Assembly: GCA_963920665.1 (NCBI GenBank)
Contig: OY987268.1
Coordinates: forward strand, 7,690,501-7,754,500
Direction: 5' to 3'
Length of the DNA stretch: 64,000 bases
DNA from: Straminergon stramineum
Lineage: Eukaryota > Streptophyta > Bryopsida > Hypnales > Calliergonaceae
Part shown: piece by piece, positions 24,001 to 35,855 of the stretch
How the letters are laid out: every line of letters starts with the position of its first letter
Position numbering within the stretch: position 1 is the stretch's first letter
The notes under the pieces: generated by a model
The model's database searches: none
What the model was told of the DNA's origin: nothing
Seen by the model: only the letters and a program-made list of their open reading frames with translations
Translations under genes and position numbers: made by a program

Positions 24001-25913
24001 CATAGTTACCTCACAGGAGCGACACGAAGCACATGTCCATGAAGCCCAATTGAATAAATCTGACAATCAGACACACACGTCACATTTAAGGGTTCTCTGC
24101 CAGAACCATACTCAGCGAGACCAAACCAATGTAAGGATGTACAAGAAAAGGATAATACACCGACTCTTACTGAAAAGAAAAAACAGAAATGTGGCATGTG
24201 CTACTAGGATGTCACTAAATGAAGCAGACGGCTCACCCCTATGTTCGGCCCAATGCTTGGTGCATTTGCGGTGATATTGTTTCCTACACTTTTGGCATGA
24301 CAACATGCGTCCAGCCTTGTCACTGCCTACGGCTTCACCACAACCGCAAAGTCCACAGACAATTTGTAGAACCAACGAATCAAAATGATCCACCCCACCC
24401 GCCTCCTCGCCACGCAATGACATTCCAGCCCGTTCGCGATCCGCCCAACCATTGGCTGATGCCTCTCTAGATGCATGCTGCCACACTAGGTATAAGGATA
24501 AACTGCGAGCACATTTCGGAAGCGAGAGAGCAAGATTTTAAATGGTCATGAGCCTCTACGCAGGGCACCGCATCTGTGATGGAAAGTTACCTGTCGCGCA
24601 GCATACTTCGCAGCCTCGAGTTTTTTACTAAAACTGCTTTTCCCGGAATCATAAGGAAGACCAACAATAGAAAACGTCGCCTTCCTACGAGTTCCAGCGC
24701 GCTTTGTCACACCGTCATCCCCACTATCATCAACCAACTCGACTGCTTGCTCTTCCGGAATCTTCTTGGTTTGATTGGCCAAGACCGGGACCATTATTTC
24801 AACATATTCTGGACCTCCACCGAGCACTAAACGTGGATTAGAGAGAAGGTCCTGCAAGGCTGATGTCTTCTGCAGAAATTCATGCTGACCACTTTGTGTC
24901 CGTAGCGGTGCAGGCATTCCAAGTGTGCAGAAGCATATTTTCCGACTGCATCAAACGTTAAACAAGATTTTAGTCATGCAGACAGGAAGAAGGCGAAATT
25001 GAATGCAGGTCTAATCAGATCGACGATCTTCTGACAGAGTGATACAGGCATAATTCACAGCTCCCGTCCTCCCTTGTTCCATTGCTGTGAAACCATTTTG
25101 AACGTCCCAGATCCCATCATCTAGCATGTGCGAGCCTCCCTGAATAGATAATTCTAGTTTTCTACGGTAATGTGCAAATCAAAGGCCAGCAGCGGTGACA
25201 GAAACCGAATTAGTTGCATCTCCTCAAAGTAATAAATAAATCAGCTCAATTCGACAAATCTGGAACCACACGCAGAAACGTTATATAATAAACGTTAAAT
25301 TATTACTCTATCTCCTTGCTTCAACTTTCCTGAAACTAGCTAATTCTTTTACACTTGCGCCATATATATCATAAGCAAAGTAGTCATCTCTGAGCAAAAG
25401 TTGCTGTTCAAACCTCTAAAATTCGCCATTCACTAAAACAAAAAGATTGAAAAACTTTAAAACCGCTGCAATAATTCCTTAACTAGAAATCGGAGAACTG
25501 AATAAACGGGTCAAATTCGCTTTCCAGCAACCTTGATCATCATAATCGGTCGACTTCAGCCACTACCTCCCAATTGCAGCAATCCAGGGTTACCAAAAAA
25601 GGAATCTGTTCGTTTATGCCATTTTTCAAATTGCGGTTCTGATTGCCGAATACAGCGGTTTAAGCGACTCTGTTTTCAAAGACTCTGTTCTTAAGCTTTA
25701 TTTACACAAACAAAGAATGTAAATCGTTCAAATATAACTGAACTATTATTCGGAAACCGTTTTTATTCCAGTTCCCGACCGCCTTAATTCGAAATTGTTT
25801 CCCAATTGCAGCAATCCAAGAATGCAAAAACCCTAACCTAAACAAATGCTGTCAAAGTCCATCCGAATTTCGTAAACTCACCACGTAAACGGACAAGCTA
25901 CATGAAATGCCAT
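21048..25913 (-). CDS. Multi-PHD-finger nuclear protein
   Basis: Probable chromatin reader with several Zn-binding PHD-type modules. It resembles the plant PHD family typified, from memory, by Arabidopsis At3g08020/At3g52100. Eleven exons join in phase to 573 aa: 25913-25882, 24945-24591, 24477-24237, 24059-24010, 23738-23646, 23470-23382, 23113-23035, 22634-22552, 22224-22146, 21804-21417 and 21280-21048. The 32-nt first exon gives MAFHVACPFT and reads into CRKICFCTLG. PHD modules lie at about residues 170-226 (CGLCG...CQKCRKQYHRKC...WTCASCRSC), 228-280 (VCMRTG...FCKRCDHAHHSNC...FVCPKH) and 290-366 (CDACG, KYCPICLK, VYRDSEPAPMVCCDVC, WVHCECDGI, YTCASCRDEC). Residues from about 368 to the end are acidic, then Lys/Ser/Pro-rich and nuclear-signal-like, ending in KKKRSS near the C terminus. 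Nothing looks broken. The function of the family is poorly known, so the chromatin role is inferred from domains. Confidence 0.9.
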
Positions 25914-26340
25914 ATTTTCTCGCGCGTCACCTCCTTGTCATCGGCAACAACCAGGTTCACGTCCCCCTAATTAAATAAATTAAAGAAACGCAAGAGACAG
26001 ACACCGTCTTTGAAAGCAAATTGAGGAACCGCAACACCACTTCGGATAGAACAAAAAAAAATCAGCAATCCTTGAGAGCTTCGCATCGATCGATGGCTCC
26101 GAGCAGCTCCAAGCAGTTCCGACAGGGACCGAGAGGAAACCCTAATTCAGTGGCAGAAGCAAAGCCATCATCGACGACGGGCGATGCTTGCAACACTTGA
26201 ATTCAATTCTGAAGTTACGAATCGTCAGCACCAATTCGAACGCTAAGTTACGGTTTCCCGCTCTCGCACAAGCACGACGAAGCCCGAAGCCCAGGACTGG
26301 GAATGCATTCACGCCGGGAGGAAAGCGAGGTTCATAAAAG
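25914..26340 (-). promoter_or_regulatory. Putative 5' UTR and promoter of the PHD-finger gene
   Basis: The sequence upstream of the first ATG (25913, minus strand) rises to mixed composition until about 26335 and then falls abruptly to AT-rich DNA with repeated 'tttta'. This fits a promoter/5' UTR block. No TATA box or start site could be assigned. Confidence 0.4.
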
Positions 26341-28700
26341 GAGATTTTTCGGGAAAACTAATCATAAATTTTAAATTTTAAAATAATCAAAAACCCTTAT
26401 TTTATTTTATTTTATGGACCTTCTCCTTATTTTGGGCCTCAACAAAGATATAGTATTCTACATACATGTGTGAATTAATTTGTGAGGTATATGTTCGTTA
26501 ATTGTGTAGAATTAATTGACTTTGATCAATCATACAAGATTTAGAGGGTGGTTTTGATTTTCAAATGAGAGTTAATTAAGAGATTGGATTTTTAAACTTA
26601 GGTTACAACTTTAAAAGTGGCAATAAATTATATGTGATAAGCAAAAATCAAGAAAAGGGTGACTTTAAGATACATACATCTGATAACTCAACTTTCTTTT
26701 GAGTGTTGGAAGTCAACAACTAGTAGATCAAATCTTAGATATATATTGAAGATAATTATTTGCTCCAAAAGATCAACCATGCCTCTTTCAAAAACACTGA
26801 AAAAATTCCTTTAATATTGGAATTTTTTTTTAATTTAAATTCATGTCAAATATATGAATATGGATATGATAAATGGAGGATACAAATATGGATACATAAT
26901 CTATATCCTTTCTTTCTAGATTTGAAATATGAAAAATATAAGAGGTTTTGACATATGAAAAATTTGTAAAAATATGTGAGATATGAAAAATTTGGGAATT
27001 TGAAGTTTAGGTTTGGGATTCTCTTGAATGACTATTCACTCTAAAAGACCATCCTACATTTTCAATCTGAATGAGTAATATTTGTGCTTCCTAATTTGCA
27101 TGCTACTCCCACCTTTCACCTTTATCCACATTCTACCTTTCATCACATTCACCTTTCATGGATAGAGTCATTGTACATAACATGCAATTTTTTGTTTTTA
27201 TATTAATTTATCATTCCAAAATATAGAATTAGTATATTTATTGGATTGAAGGGTAACAGTCATAAATTACAATTCTATATTCTATCAATTTATCCATTAG
27301 ATCTACTATTTTTGATGGCTTTATATCCTTTGGAATATAGAATAGAATGAAATCTAAATCCTTACAAAAAATGAACGTTTGAATGAAAAATAATAATTTG
27401 TATTTTAAAATCTATATTAAAAATAGAAAAAAAATACAACATCACATTAATTAGATTCTAATGTATAAAGTTGTCAATTGCAATAATTCATTGGATTTTT
27501 CTAATTTCTAAAAAATTGAATGAAAACATTGTTTTGGACAATTTTTCATATGGGTTGCTTTAACTAAAGTACCTTTGTTGCTAGACTCATTTGATTCAAA
27601 TATTTTATACTTGATGGTGTTTAATATTTATAAACTAAATTCAAAATTTTAATTTAATTAAACACTTTAGGATATGGAAATATTTATAACATTATTGAAT
27701 TAGTTGGAAGATCATAATTTTGAAAATAATCATGTATAGGCTTCCTTGAAATGATAGGTGAAAAAATAATGCAAAACGTATTGGGAAAAGCAAATGCCTA
27801 AAGGAGAAAGGGGGAAAACTTCTTACTTGATTTATAGAAACCCAAAATATATCTTTGTAGGCAAATCATTTACTATGTATCTTTATACAAAATAATGATT
27901 CCCATTAAAGTTGAATGATGATAAAATAATTCAATTAGTTAAGCATTGGAATAGCACAAGCATCCCTTCATTCTAATTGATTGAATAAAAATGAATATTA
28001 TATTAATGTGGTCTAATTTGAGTAGATATGTGGATGATTTTTGATGAAAAGGGATGAATTTGGAAGACAATTGCAATGTATGAGAAGGTAGGCAAACAGT
28101 GTTGTTTGTATTATATTGATTTTATCTAAAATACTATAAATTTCACCATAGTTTTCCTCATTCATGTGCATAATTACAAATCCAATATACATTCTTGTTA
28201 TAATTGTGGAAAGTGCTAATTGAATCTAAAACATACATATATAATGTTCACTAATATTTCATTGTATATATGGAAATAAAATGTTTCGTACCATCCTATT
28301 ATCCCATCTAAGACAAAAAGTGTCCAATAAAAGACATTCAAGTCCCATCTAACCAAAGAATGCACCTATTCATCTACTAATTCAATCAATTTTTTTGATT
28401 GACCACCACATTAATAAGTCTCATCTTTTTTAGCTTAACCTTGTAACAGTACAGTGGCCTAAAAGTGTCCCATATATGACATAGAATCCTCTCTCTCTCT
28501 AAATAAGATAGAAATGTAGATGTTCATCTTTCAAATTTTGTGTGAAGAGGAAAAGTCTTGCACAATAGTTTGACCTTTGACAAGTGCTCTTAGATTTTCT
28601 TAAGCAAATGATTCACACACTACCCACAAGGATGGTCTCTATGGTGACTATATTGGTGTTCCAGGGTTGACAAGTTTCATATATTAATCTTTAAAGGGCA
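26341..28700. other. AT-rich intergenic DNA
   Basis: This lies between two divergently transcribed genes (the PHD gene leftwards, the NIPA gene rightwards). I see no gene, tRNA or clear repeat in it beyond A/T-rich low-complexity sequence. Confidence 0.5.
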
Positions 28701-28713
28701 AACTAATGACCGC

Positions 28714-28808
28714 AGAAATTATCCCTTTTGGAACTGTGTGACATCATCTACAATATAAAAACCACAAATACTTGTTGGAGGTCAAACTATTGAGCAAAAT
28801 CTCTACTT
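28714..28808 (+). repeat. Dispersed repeat R5, copy A
   Basis: The segment containing 'ttttggaactgtgtgacatc' and 'aggtcaaactatt' recurs in inverted orientation at 33395-33500. A nearby 'aatagtttgacct' (about 28565-28580) is the inverse of its right end, so a small foldback element is possible. Class unknown. Confidence 0.45.
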
Positions 28809-28999
28809 TTTGCACAAAATTCCAAGGATGAACAATGCACTTTTGTTCAAAGATTCTTTGTCATCAATTGGACAAAAAATATCCTCGGTGTCGTAGTAAG
28901 GGTTAAACCTTCCACACACTAATTCAATATTGACGCCTATGATTAAAAGTGCTCAACAGATGACTTCCATAGAACCTTTGAAAACAAAGAATATACCTA

Positions 29000-29680
29000 T
29001 TCATCCCGGAATCTCATGGGCTAGAATTTTCTCTTCTAGCCCATGAGCCCTGCACTTCTTTCTTCCGAAACGAAAGTCCGTCCCTCAAACCGCGTGACAT
29101 TGTGCATGACCAAGGCTTCCAAGGACGTGGAAGCCCCAGCTCTCTCATCAGCAGTCGGATCCACTGTAGCTTCGTCCCACCATCGCCCATTCTTCCGGTA
29201 ATAATAACCAATTTCTCTGCTTTTCGCATGCTTTCTTCAGTCGTCTTCAGTAGTCTTCTGTAGCTGCCGACGACAGACGAAGCTTTCGTAGAATAAGTTT
29301 ACTCCATCTGTTGACGAAACCAGCTCACTCACCACTCACTTCCTTGCTCTGGCTGGCGCTCATCATCATCATCACCACCACCGCGGCTCACACAACTGCC
29401 ATTTCTCGCAATCACTCACTTACTCAATCTGTTTTAGTCCAGATCTGACTTTTTCTCGGGAGCATTGGAATTAGGGTTTGTGAGGTAGGGTTTGGGAAGT
29501 GAATTGGGGATGTGGTGGTGGTGTTGGAGAGAGCGGAGAGTGGTGGAAGGGAGAGGTGTGACGGTATGAGAGAACGAGGGGGAGGCCGATGGGGATAACA
29601 GGGCGACGGGGAAAGGAAATTGGAATTCGTGGTGAGAGTGGAGTGGAGAGAAGGAGAAGAAGCAGAAGCAGAGGCTCCCC
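29000..29680 (+). promoter_or_regulatory. Putative promoter and 5' UTR of the NIPA gene
   Basis: Composition shifts from AT-rich to GC-richer around 29030 and stays so up to the ATG at 29681. It includes a CAT/CAC microsatellite near 29368-29390 and purine-rich GGAGAG stretches just before the start codon. No TATA box was assigned with confidence. Confidence 0.4.
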
Positions 29681-31843
29681 ATGTCAACCGACAATCAGAA
29701 AGGGTTGGCACTGGCCGTTAGTTCTAGTCTCTTCATCGGCGCCAGCTTTATTGTGAAGAAGAAGGGGTTGAAGCGCGCGGGGGTGTCGGGGGTGAGAGCA
29801 GGTAGATTGCTTGGTTTTAATTTTCGGTTTCTGTTTTTAGTTTTTTTAGTTTATTTTTTGTGTTTGGTCTGTTGTTGTATCTGGGAATGGGAGATTCGGG
29901 TTTTGGATTGTGGCGGTTACGTTGACCGAGTTCAGTTTGAGACGTCGGTGTTTGTGGTTGTCTGTGACAGGAGTGGGAGGTTACTCGTATCTATATGAGC
30001 CGCTATGGTGGGCGGGCATGATTACAAGTAAGGGTTCTGCTGCTGACATTCTTGAGTTGTGGATGTTGTTATGGATTCGAGGATTTTGCGGTGACTGACG
30101 TGGGAAGAGTGGACTGGCAGTGATTGTGGGAGAAGTGGCCAATTTCACTGCCTATGCGTTTGCTCCGGCGGTCTTGGTCACTCCCCTGGGTGCTCTGAGC
30201 ATAATAGTCAGGTTTGCCTCTGGCCTTTCATAGTTTTAGCTCTTTTTTTATCCGAGTTTTGAAGAATTCGTCGTGATTTACATGTGTTGTTGGAATGCAG
30301 TGCGGTTCTGGCTCACATTGTTCTCAAGGAGCGATTGCATTTGCTGGGGATATTGGGTTGCATGCTTTGTATAGTTGGCTCGACCACTATTGTGCTACAT
30401 GCCCCTCAAGAGCGCACCATCGAGTCAGTGAAGGATGTCTGGATCCTTGCCACTGAACCTGGTAATCTCAATTCAGAAGTAGAAACAAGTTTCAACAGTA
30501 GCCTTATGATGCTCAATGCAAGGATTTTATTATGAGCTACTGGTGACATTTTGTTAACTTATTGAGGATTGGGATGGATTTGGGACAGCCTTTTTACTGT
30601 ATGCAAGTTTCGTGGTTGCGCTGGTGCTGATTCTCATTTTCCACTATGCTCCACAATTTGGGCACTCACATGTCATGGTCTACATCGCCATCTGCTCACT
30701 AATGGGCTCTTTATCTGTACAGTTCTCAGACCTGATACTTCCTACATCTGCTTCAGTTTTCTAGATATGGTCGATTTTCTTTTTGAGGTCTTCGATCTCA
30801 TCGAAGACTCGTCATATTGAGCTTGTTCTAATGAGTAGTGGATCTGATTTGTCCAGGTTATGAGTGTGAAAGCACTGGGCATTGCTATGAAGCTGACTTT
30901 GCAAGGGCAGAATCAGTTGGTCTATCCCCAGACATCGGTGTTTGCAATGGTGGTTCTTATTTGCGTACTGACGCAAATGAATTACCTCAATAAGGTATTT
31001 GTCCTGATGTTTGAACCAGTACTGAGTAATGCATTCTAAGATATCATAGAAGGTTCTCGATTTCAGCAAGATTTGTGAGTTAATCTTTTGTCTCGTTTTT
31101 AAAACATGTTTGGATTATGAAAGTTGACACTGGCATGTGCAGGCGCTAGACACATTCAATACAGCAATTGTTTCTCCTATATACTACGTCATGTTCACCT
31201 CATTGACCATCCTGGCCAGTGCTATCATGTTCAAGGTGCGTGCTGCCAACTATTTACAATTCTGTGATTTATGTCGGCTTGCTGTAATTGAGATTGAAAA
31301 GTCGGACAGGCAACCAAAACACTGAATGTGAGCATTGGTTGGTTCAGGACTGGGACCAGCAAAGCACTCCTCAAATCATAACAGAGCTTTGTGGCTTTGT
31401 TACTATTCTAGCTGGCACGTTTTTGCTCCATGCAACCAAGGACATGGGTGACTCAACCGCTGGATTAAGTTCGTATACCACACCTGGCAAACATTCACCA
31501 CCTATTCATCATGCAGTAACTCAATCTTCGGGAATATGCACTTAGGTTTTTGACGTTGAACCCTCGAGGTTTGATAGTAGTTTCTTTTGTGAGTGATGTT
31601 TGTGATCTGCAAGTAGTTCTGTCGCTCATTGTCTACAGAGCGTAAGATGACCTGTTTGGCAGATTGGTTTTCTGGAATTGAGTGTTTTTGGAACGCTGTG
31701 TAGGTACACACTGGGGTCCAGTTGCGAACTTGTCGCATCGCATGTCTATGGGCGGGGTCAACTCTAAGCGTCCGGAGGATATTGAAAGTGAAGAGATTCC
31801 TTTGCGGCGGCAAGATTCGGTGTCAGGATTTCGAACGCCTTGA
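29681..31843 (+). CDS. NIPA: NIPA-family magnesium transporter
   Basis: Multi-pass membrane protein of the NIPA family (DMT superfamily), expected to move Mg2+ across the plasma or endosomal membrane. Nine exons join in phase: 29681-29801, 29971-30027, 30121-30211, 30301-30461, 30589-30716, 30857-30994, 31143-31235, 31348-31447 and 31704-31843, giving 342 aa. Landmarks in order are [20 protein letters not shown] (first membrane segment), [145 protein letters not shown] and the conserved tail [12 protein letters not shown]. The donor of exon 8 is uncertain. GTGACT after 31447 and GTTCGT after 31468 are both in phase with exon 9 (342 or 349 aa). Unspliced exon 8 reads to a stop at 31545 and would lose the conserved tail. 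Confidence 0.93.
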
Positions 31844-33040
31844 TCTCTGTAACTATTTTTCATCGAACTCGGGTTTGAGTTGCAAATGCCACGGAACTTG
31901 TCAAACTGGATGGATATAGCTTGGATTAGGCTCATTGCTGTCTTAGGATTTTTTAATTTGACTTTTTCTTTTGGTATTTTTGGTTCCTTCAGTACATCTT
32001 ATTCAACAGATGGAAGGACAACTCTGTATTCAATGTGCAATTCAGAACTTAGTGTGCTTTTAGCTCCGCTTACCATCATGAGTGGCATTACTCGCGAGTC
32101 ACTATAAGTCAATCTGATACGCTGGTCCCTTTCATCAATTATTTCTCACATTAGTGAAGAGTCTCGGAAACTTGATGAGCACTAATTCTCTAGCTAGCAA
32201 GTCATCTCCTGGGATGGAAATTTGTCCCTGAACCTGGAGTGTAAATTTTAGGTCAAAGGATCCGTTTCTACTTTCACAGACACCGCGCCTATTTCAGTGG
32301 AGCTGTCAAAAGTATCTGCTTCCAGAGCCAAATTGACTGGAGGTAAGTAGCCCCACACCATGAACTGTATGCCAGTTGGTGTTTACAATTTGGAAACTAA
32401 AACCAGAGCTATGTATTCCTGCCTCAACCAAAATAAGAGACGTCTGGTTCACTCAAAGCGTCCGGTACTTGCAAGAACATTAGAAGAATTCCTGAGTCAT
32501 GTGGTCCCCAAGTCGCTGAGTTCCATTTTTTCACTATTGCCCTACCCAACTCTTGGAGAACTTTGGTTTTGCATGATAATAGATGTACGACTTGAAAAGA
32601 ATACTTTGGTGGCACATACTTCGAGTCTTGAAAAGTGTACGACTCTTGGATGGTCAAATAAGTTATGTTTTCTTCAAATAAATTATGTTTCCTTCTTGTG
32701 CTTTATATCCACAATCTTACACCATAGAGATATCGACGTATCTTATCGAGGCTGTCTCTTGGCAGACAGCTCCATTCAAAAACTTGTGTCAAAGCATCTC
32801 TTGAATGTCGCTGGGCTGTTATTTCTAGTGCTAAGAGAGATCCCTTCAACAATTCTAATAAGTGATCTGTTTGCTTTCAGCTTCATGAGCTTTTATGTCA
32901 TTTCATGTGAGAACGATGCAACCACCACGAGCCCCTTTAATTTATTTTTCTGGACCCCACGTGAGCAACATGTTACCAGCTTCTGGACATTCACCAAGTC
33001 CGGACCGGCCGGGGTGAACTGACACTCTCGCTCGTCCCTG
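31844..33040 (+). other. Region downstream of the NIPA gene (3' UTR and unassigned sequence)
   Basis: The first few hundred bases are probably 3' UTR. A 220-codon open frame at 32360-33022 lies here on the plus strand. It shows no domain or family resemblance that I recognise, and its Ser/Leu/Phe-rich translation looks like chance, so it is not called as a gene. Confidence 0.4.
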
Positions 33041-35400
33041 ACGGAAAACGCTGAAATTTTTTATTTTCCACGCAGAAAAAAATTGCAAATTTTGAATTCA
33101 TATTTGCAATGAGAGGCCCCAAATTGGCTAGGATAGATGTACAAGATAAAATTTTCAAGCACAAAATAGGGGTCATTTATGTTACCTGCACCCCTAGAAT
33201 GACTTGGGGGAGTGAAGTGAGGGGGTCAATCCACCTTGATTGTTTGGACCGTGGTTTACAACTTGTTGTTATGTCGTGATTAGGAGTTTAACCTACAAAT
33301 GATACATCGAACATTTTTTGTTTGATGAATGACAAGGAGTTCTACTGTGTAGGATAGAAGTTCAACTATTCATCTTCAAAATTAGGATGGAAAGGGGAGA
33401 TCTTCTACAATAGTTTGACTCCCAATGAGTATTTTTATTTTTTATTTTTATAGTGGATGATGTCACATGGTTCCAAAAGGCATGATTTCCACACGCACTT
33501 TTCCGGCACTTAAGGGTTAAGTTAGGCCAGCTTTGAACTTTTTCAAATTCGTTTTGGGACAAGCAATAAAGTCAAGAGAATGAATGAATGACTATTTAGA
33601 GCCCATTGGATAGAATACTAAGACACAAAGTGATTAGGCCAAGTGGTCTTCTTTTGTTGACCATTTCATAGGGTGGTGATTTTTTAGCACTTTTTGAAAT
33701 ATTTAGTGAGACATACACTCTTATACTTTATTTTTATATAGATATCAGTTTCTTTCAACCGTTGCTAATTTTTTCATTCCATAGTGTAATGGACTAAGTG
33801 TAGAGTAGTGTAAGATCTAATGTCATCTTGAATGGTTGTGTTTCAATTAGAGTGGGAGTGCTATTACTAAAATCTTACTTACATTCAAGAATTGAAAATA
33901 CTATGACAAAAAGTAGGTATTAGAGGATATAGTAACTTCTACATTCTTTCATTAATTAAACTTATTTTTGATAAGTTGGGGTAAACTATTTTAATCCAAT
34001 TTAGACAATGAAAAGATTTTTTGGGCATGTTTTTAAAAATTGAATTCTCTAATTATGATTCTAGCAAATGGTCATGTCATCAATTCATTGATTACCAAAC
34101 CGATCCTCCGAGGAATCATTTTTTGAAAGAATTGAGAAAATATGAGATAACTTCAATTCCTAGAATTCCTTTGCATTTGAGCCCTAGAATTTCAAAAAAT
34201 GGTTATTTTTGTAGTAAGATTTTTCAATGAAAAAAAAGATGAACAATGATAGTTGAAGAACTTGATCCCACCTTCATGTGAAACACATTAAAAAAAAGTT
34301 TCAATTCGCTTCCTCTACCATTTGTGAGATCTCCAAGTTCAAACTTCAAAGTATTAGTTTTTTTTATTTCATTCCTTGCCTATGGGGGTACCTCAATTTC
34401 AAAATTCAATGAGAATTAGAGGTTATTGAATTTCTTTTGCATCTCTTAGTACGATGTACTATAAATGCTAGGGTTAAAAACTAGCATACCAAATATAAGA
34501 GCTAAAACCCACTTGGTGAAAAACTTATGCACCATCCATTACTATGATTCCATTGAAAAAAGTAAAACATCCTAGAACACCAATGAATTCATCATAAAAT
34601 GAAAAATGCTTCATATGAAAATCCAAATAGTGAATTGTTGTATTGTATCAACAAAAAGTGAGAAGAGAAAAAATAGAAAAACCCCTTAAAACTAAATTTT
34701 GGATTTAAATGGTGATTTTTCATGCCATTTGGCCTTACAGGAGAATGTCCTCAAATGTCAAAAATACTACCAAGTGGAAATCCTTCACATATCCTTCATT
34801 TATTACAAAAATTGAAAGTAAAAAAATAAAGCTTTTTCTTTTCATATTAGGTCACTATTATTGGGCATGCAATTTAGTCCCTACCCTAGTTCTTGCTATG
34901 TGAAAATTGTTAAGGACATCATTCATACTTTTGACCATTCAAAATTTCTCAAACCATTAGATAAATCTCAAATGACACTTCTATTGAGGTAGTCTTTTTT
35001 ACTTGTATACTCCCTATATTTGCCTAGGCTTGAAGACATAATCATTGGCTCTTGGATAGAAGGTCCTATTCAAGCACAAAACATCCTAAATCTTTACACT
35101 AGATTGTCAACCTAAGGATATGTAAAAAATAAACAAATAGAGCGAATTTCTTCACCTATACTAAAAAAAAGCCTTGCATTGTGGGCTTTGAGGGCCCAAG
35201 TATTTGTTTTATGGTTTGAATTCACAAGGAGAGGGATGCTTTCTAGTTTTTCACATGTGGGTTTTGACCATTGCCAAACTTTTAGGATGAAAGATAAAAT
35301 AAACAATTGGAACGAAATGAAGAAAAGAAAAGTAGGTCGACTCAATTATTAGAAAAAGAAAAAGAAAAAAAGAAAAGAGGAGAGACCTTATTATGTTCCA
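33041..35400. other. AT-rich intergenic DNA
   Basis: No gene recognised. It contains R5 copy B and a purine-rich (GAAAA)n stretch at about 35352-35385, just before composition rises towards the next gene. Confidence 0.5.
33395..33500 (-). repeat. Dispersed repeat R5, copy B
   Basis: Inverse of 28714-28808. On the minus strand it carries 'ttttggaaccatgtgacatc' and 'gagtcaaactatt', separated by a similar distance. It is degenerate and no target duplication is visible. Confidence 0.45.
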
Positions 35401-35855
35401 TTTGAAATGGGTCCCCCGGTGCCAATCATGTGCTCAACTGCACCGTATGACACAGACACAGAGTTTTTTCAAACATTTGCACACATTGTTCTCATTTTCG
35501 CGCATGATTCAAGGCTCCTTATCAATCTGCCCTCGTCGCTTTGTATGCGAGCATCTGGCTTTCTTTTGTTCAAGCTTCACTGGAGCTTCATTTTTGTTGA
35601 AGCTTTTAGTAGCGATGGAGGAAGCTGGGAGCTGAATGGAGCCGTTCAGTTCTTTTCAAGCTTCTGGAGGTGGAGTCCAGCCTTTTGTGTTCGAAGAGCT
35701 TCGAGGTTCGAGGTTTGAGGTTTGAGGTTGTGGCGATGGCAGGGAAGTTGTAGCGATGTAGGAGGAGCTCATGAATGCAGTGTTTTAGGAAAGCGTTGTT
35801 GGATTAGGTCGTTCGTCTTTCGGAGAGCTTTTTGGCTGGGGAGAGGGTTGTGGTT
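35401..35855 (+). promoter_or_regulatory. Putative promoter and 5' UTR of the TORTIFOLIA1-like gene
   Basis: Mixed-composition sequence leads into the GC-rich first exon. It includes a 'ttcgaggttcgaggtttgagg' type short direct repeat at about 35700-35730. No start-site motif was assigned. Confidence 0.35.

Noticed and set aside
29424..29711. Two Ser/Pro/His-rich minus-strand frames
   Set aside because: They are antisense to the purine-rich 5' UTR and first codons of the NIPA gene; composition alone explains them.
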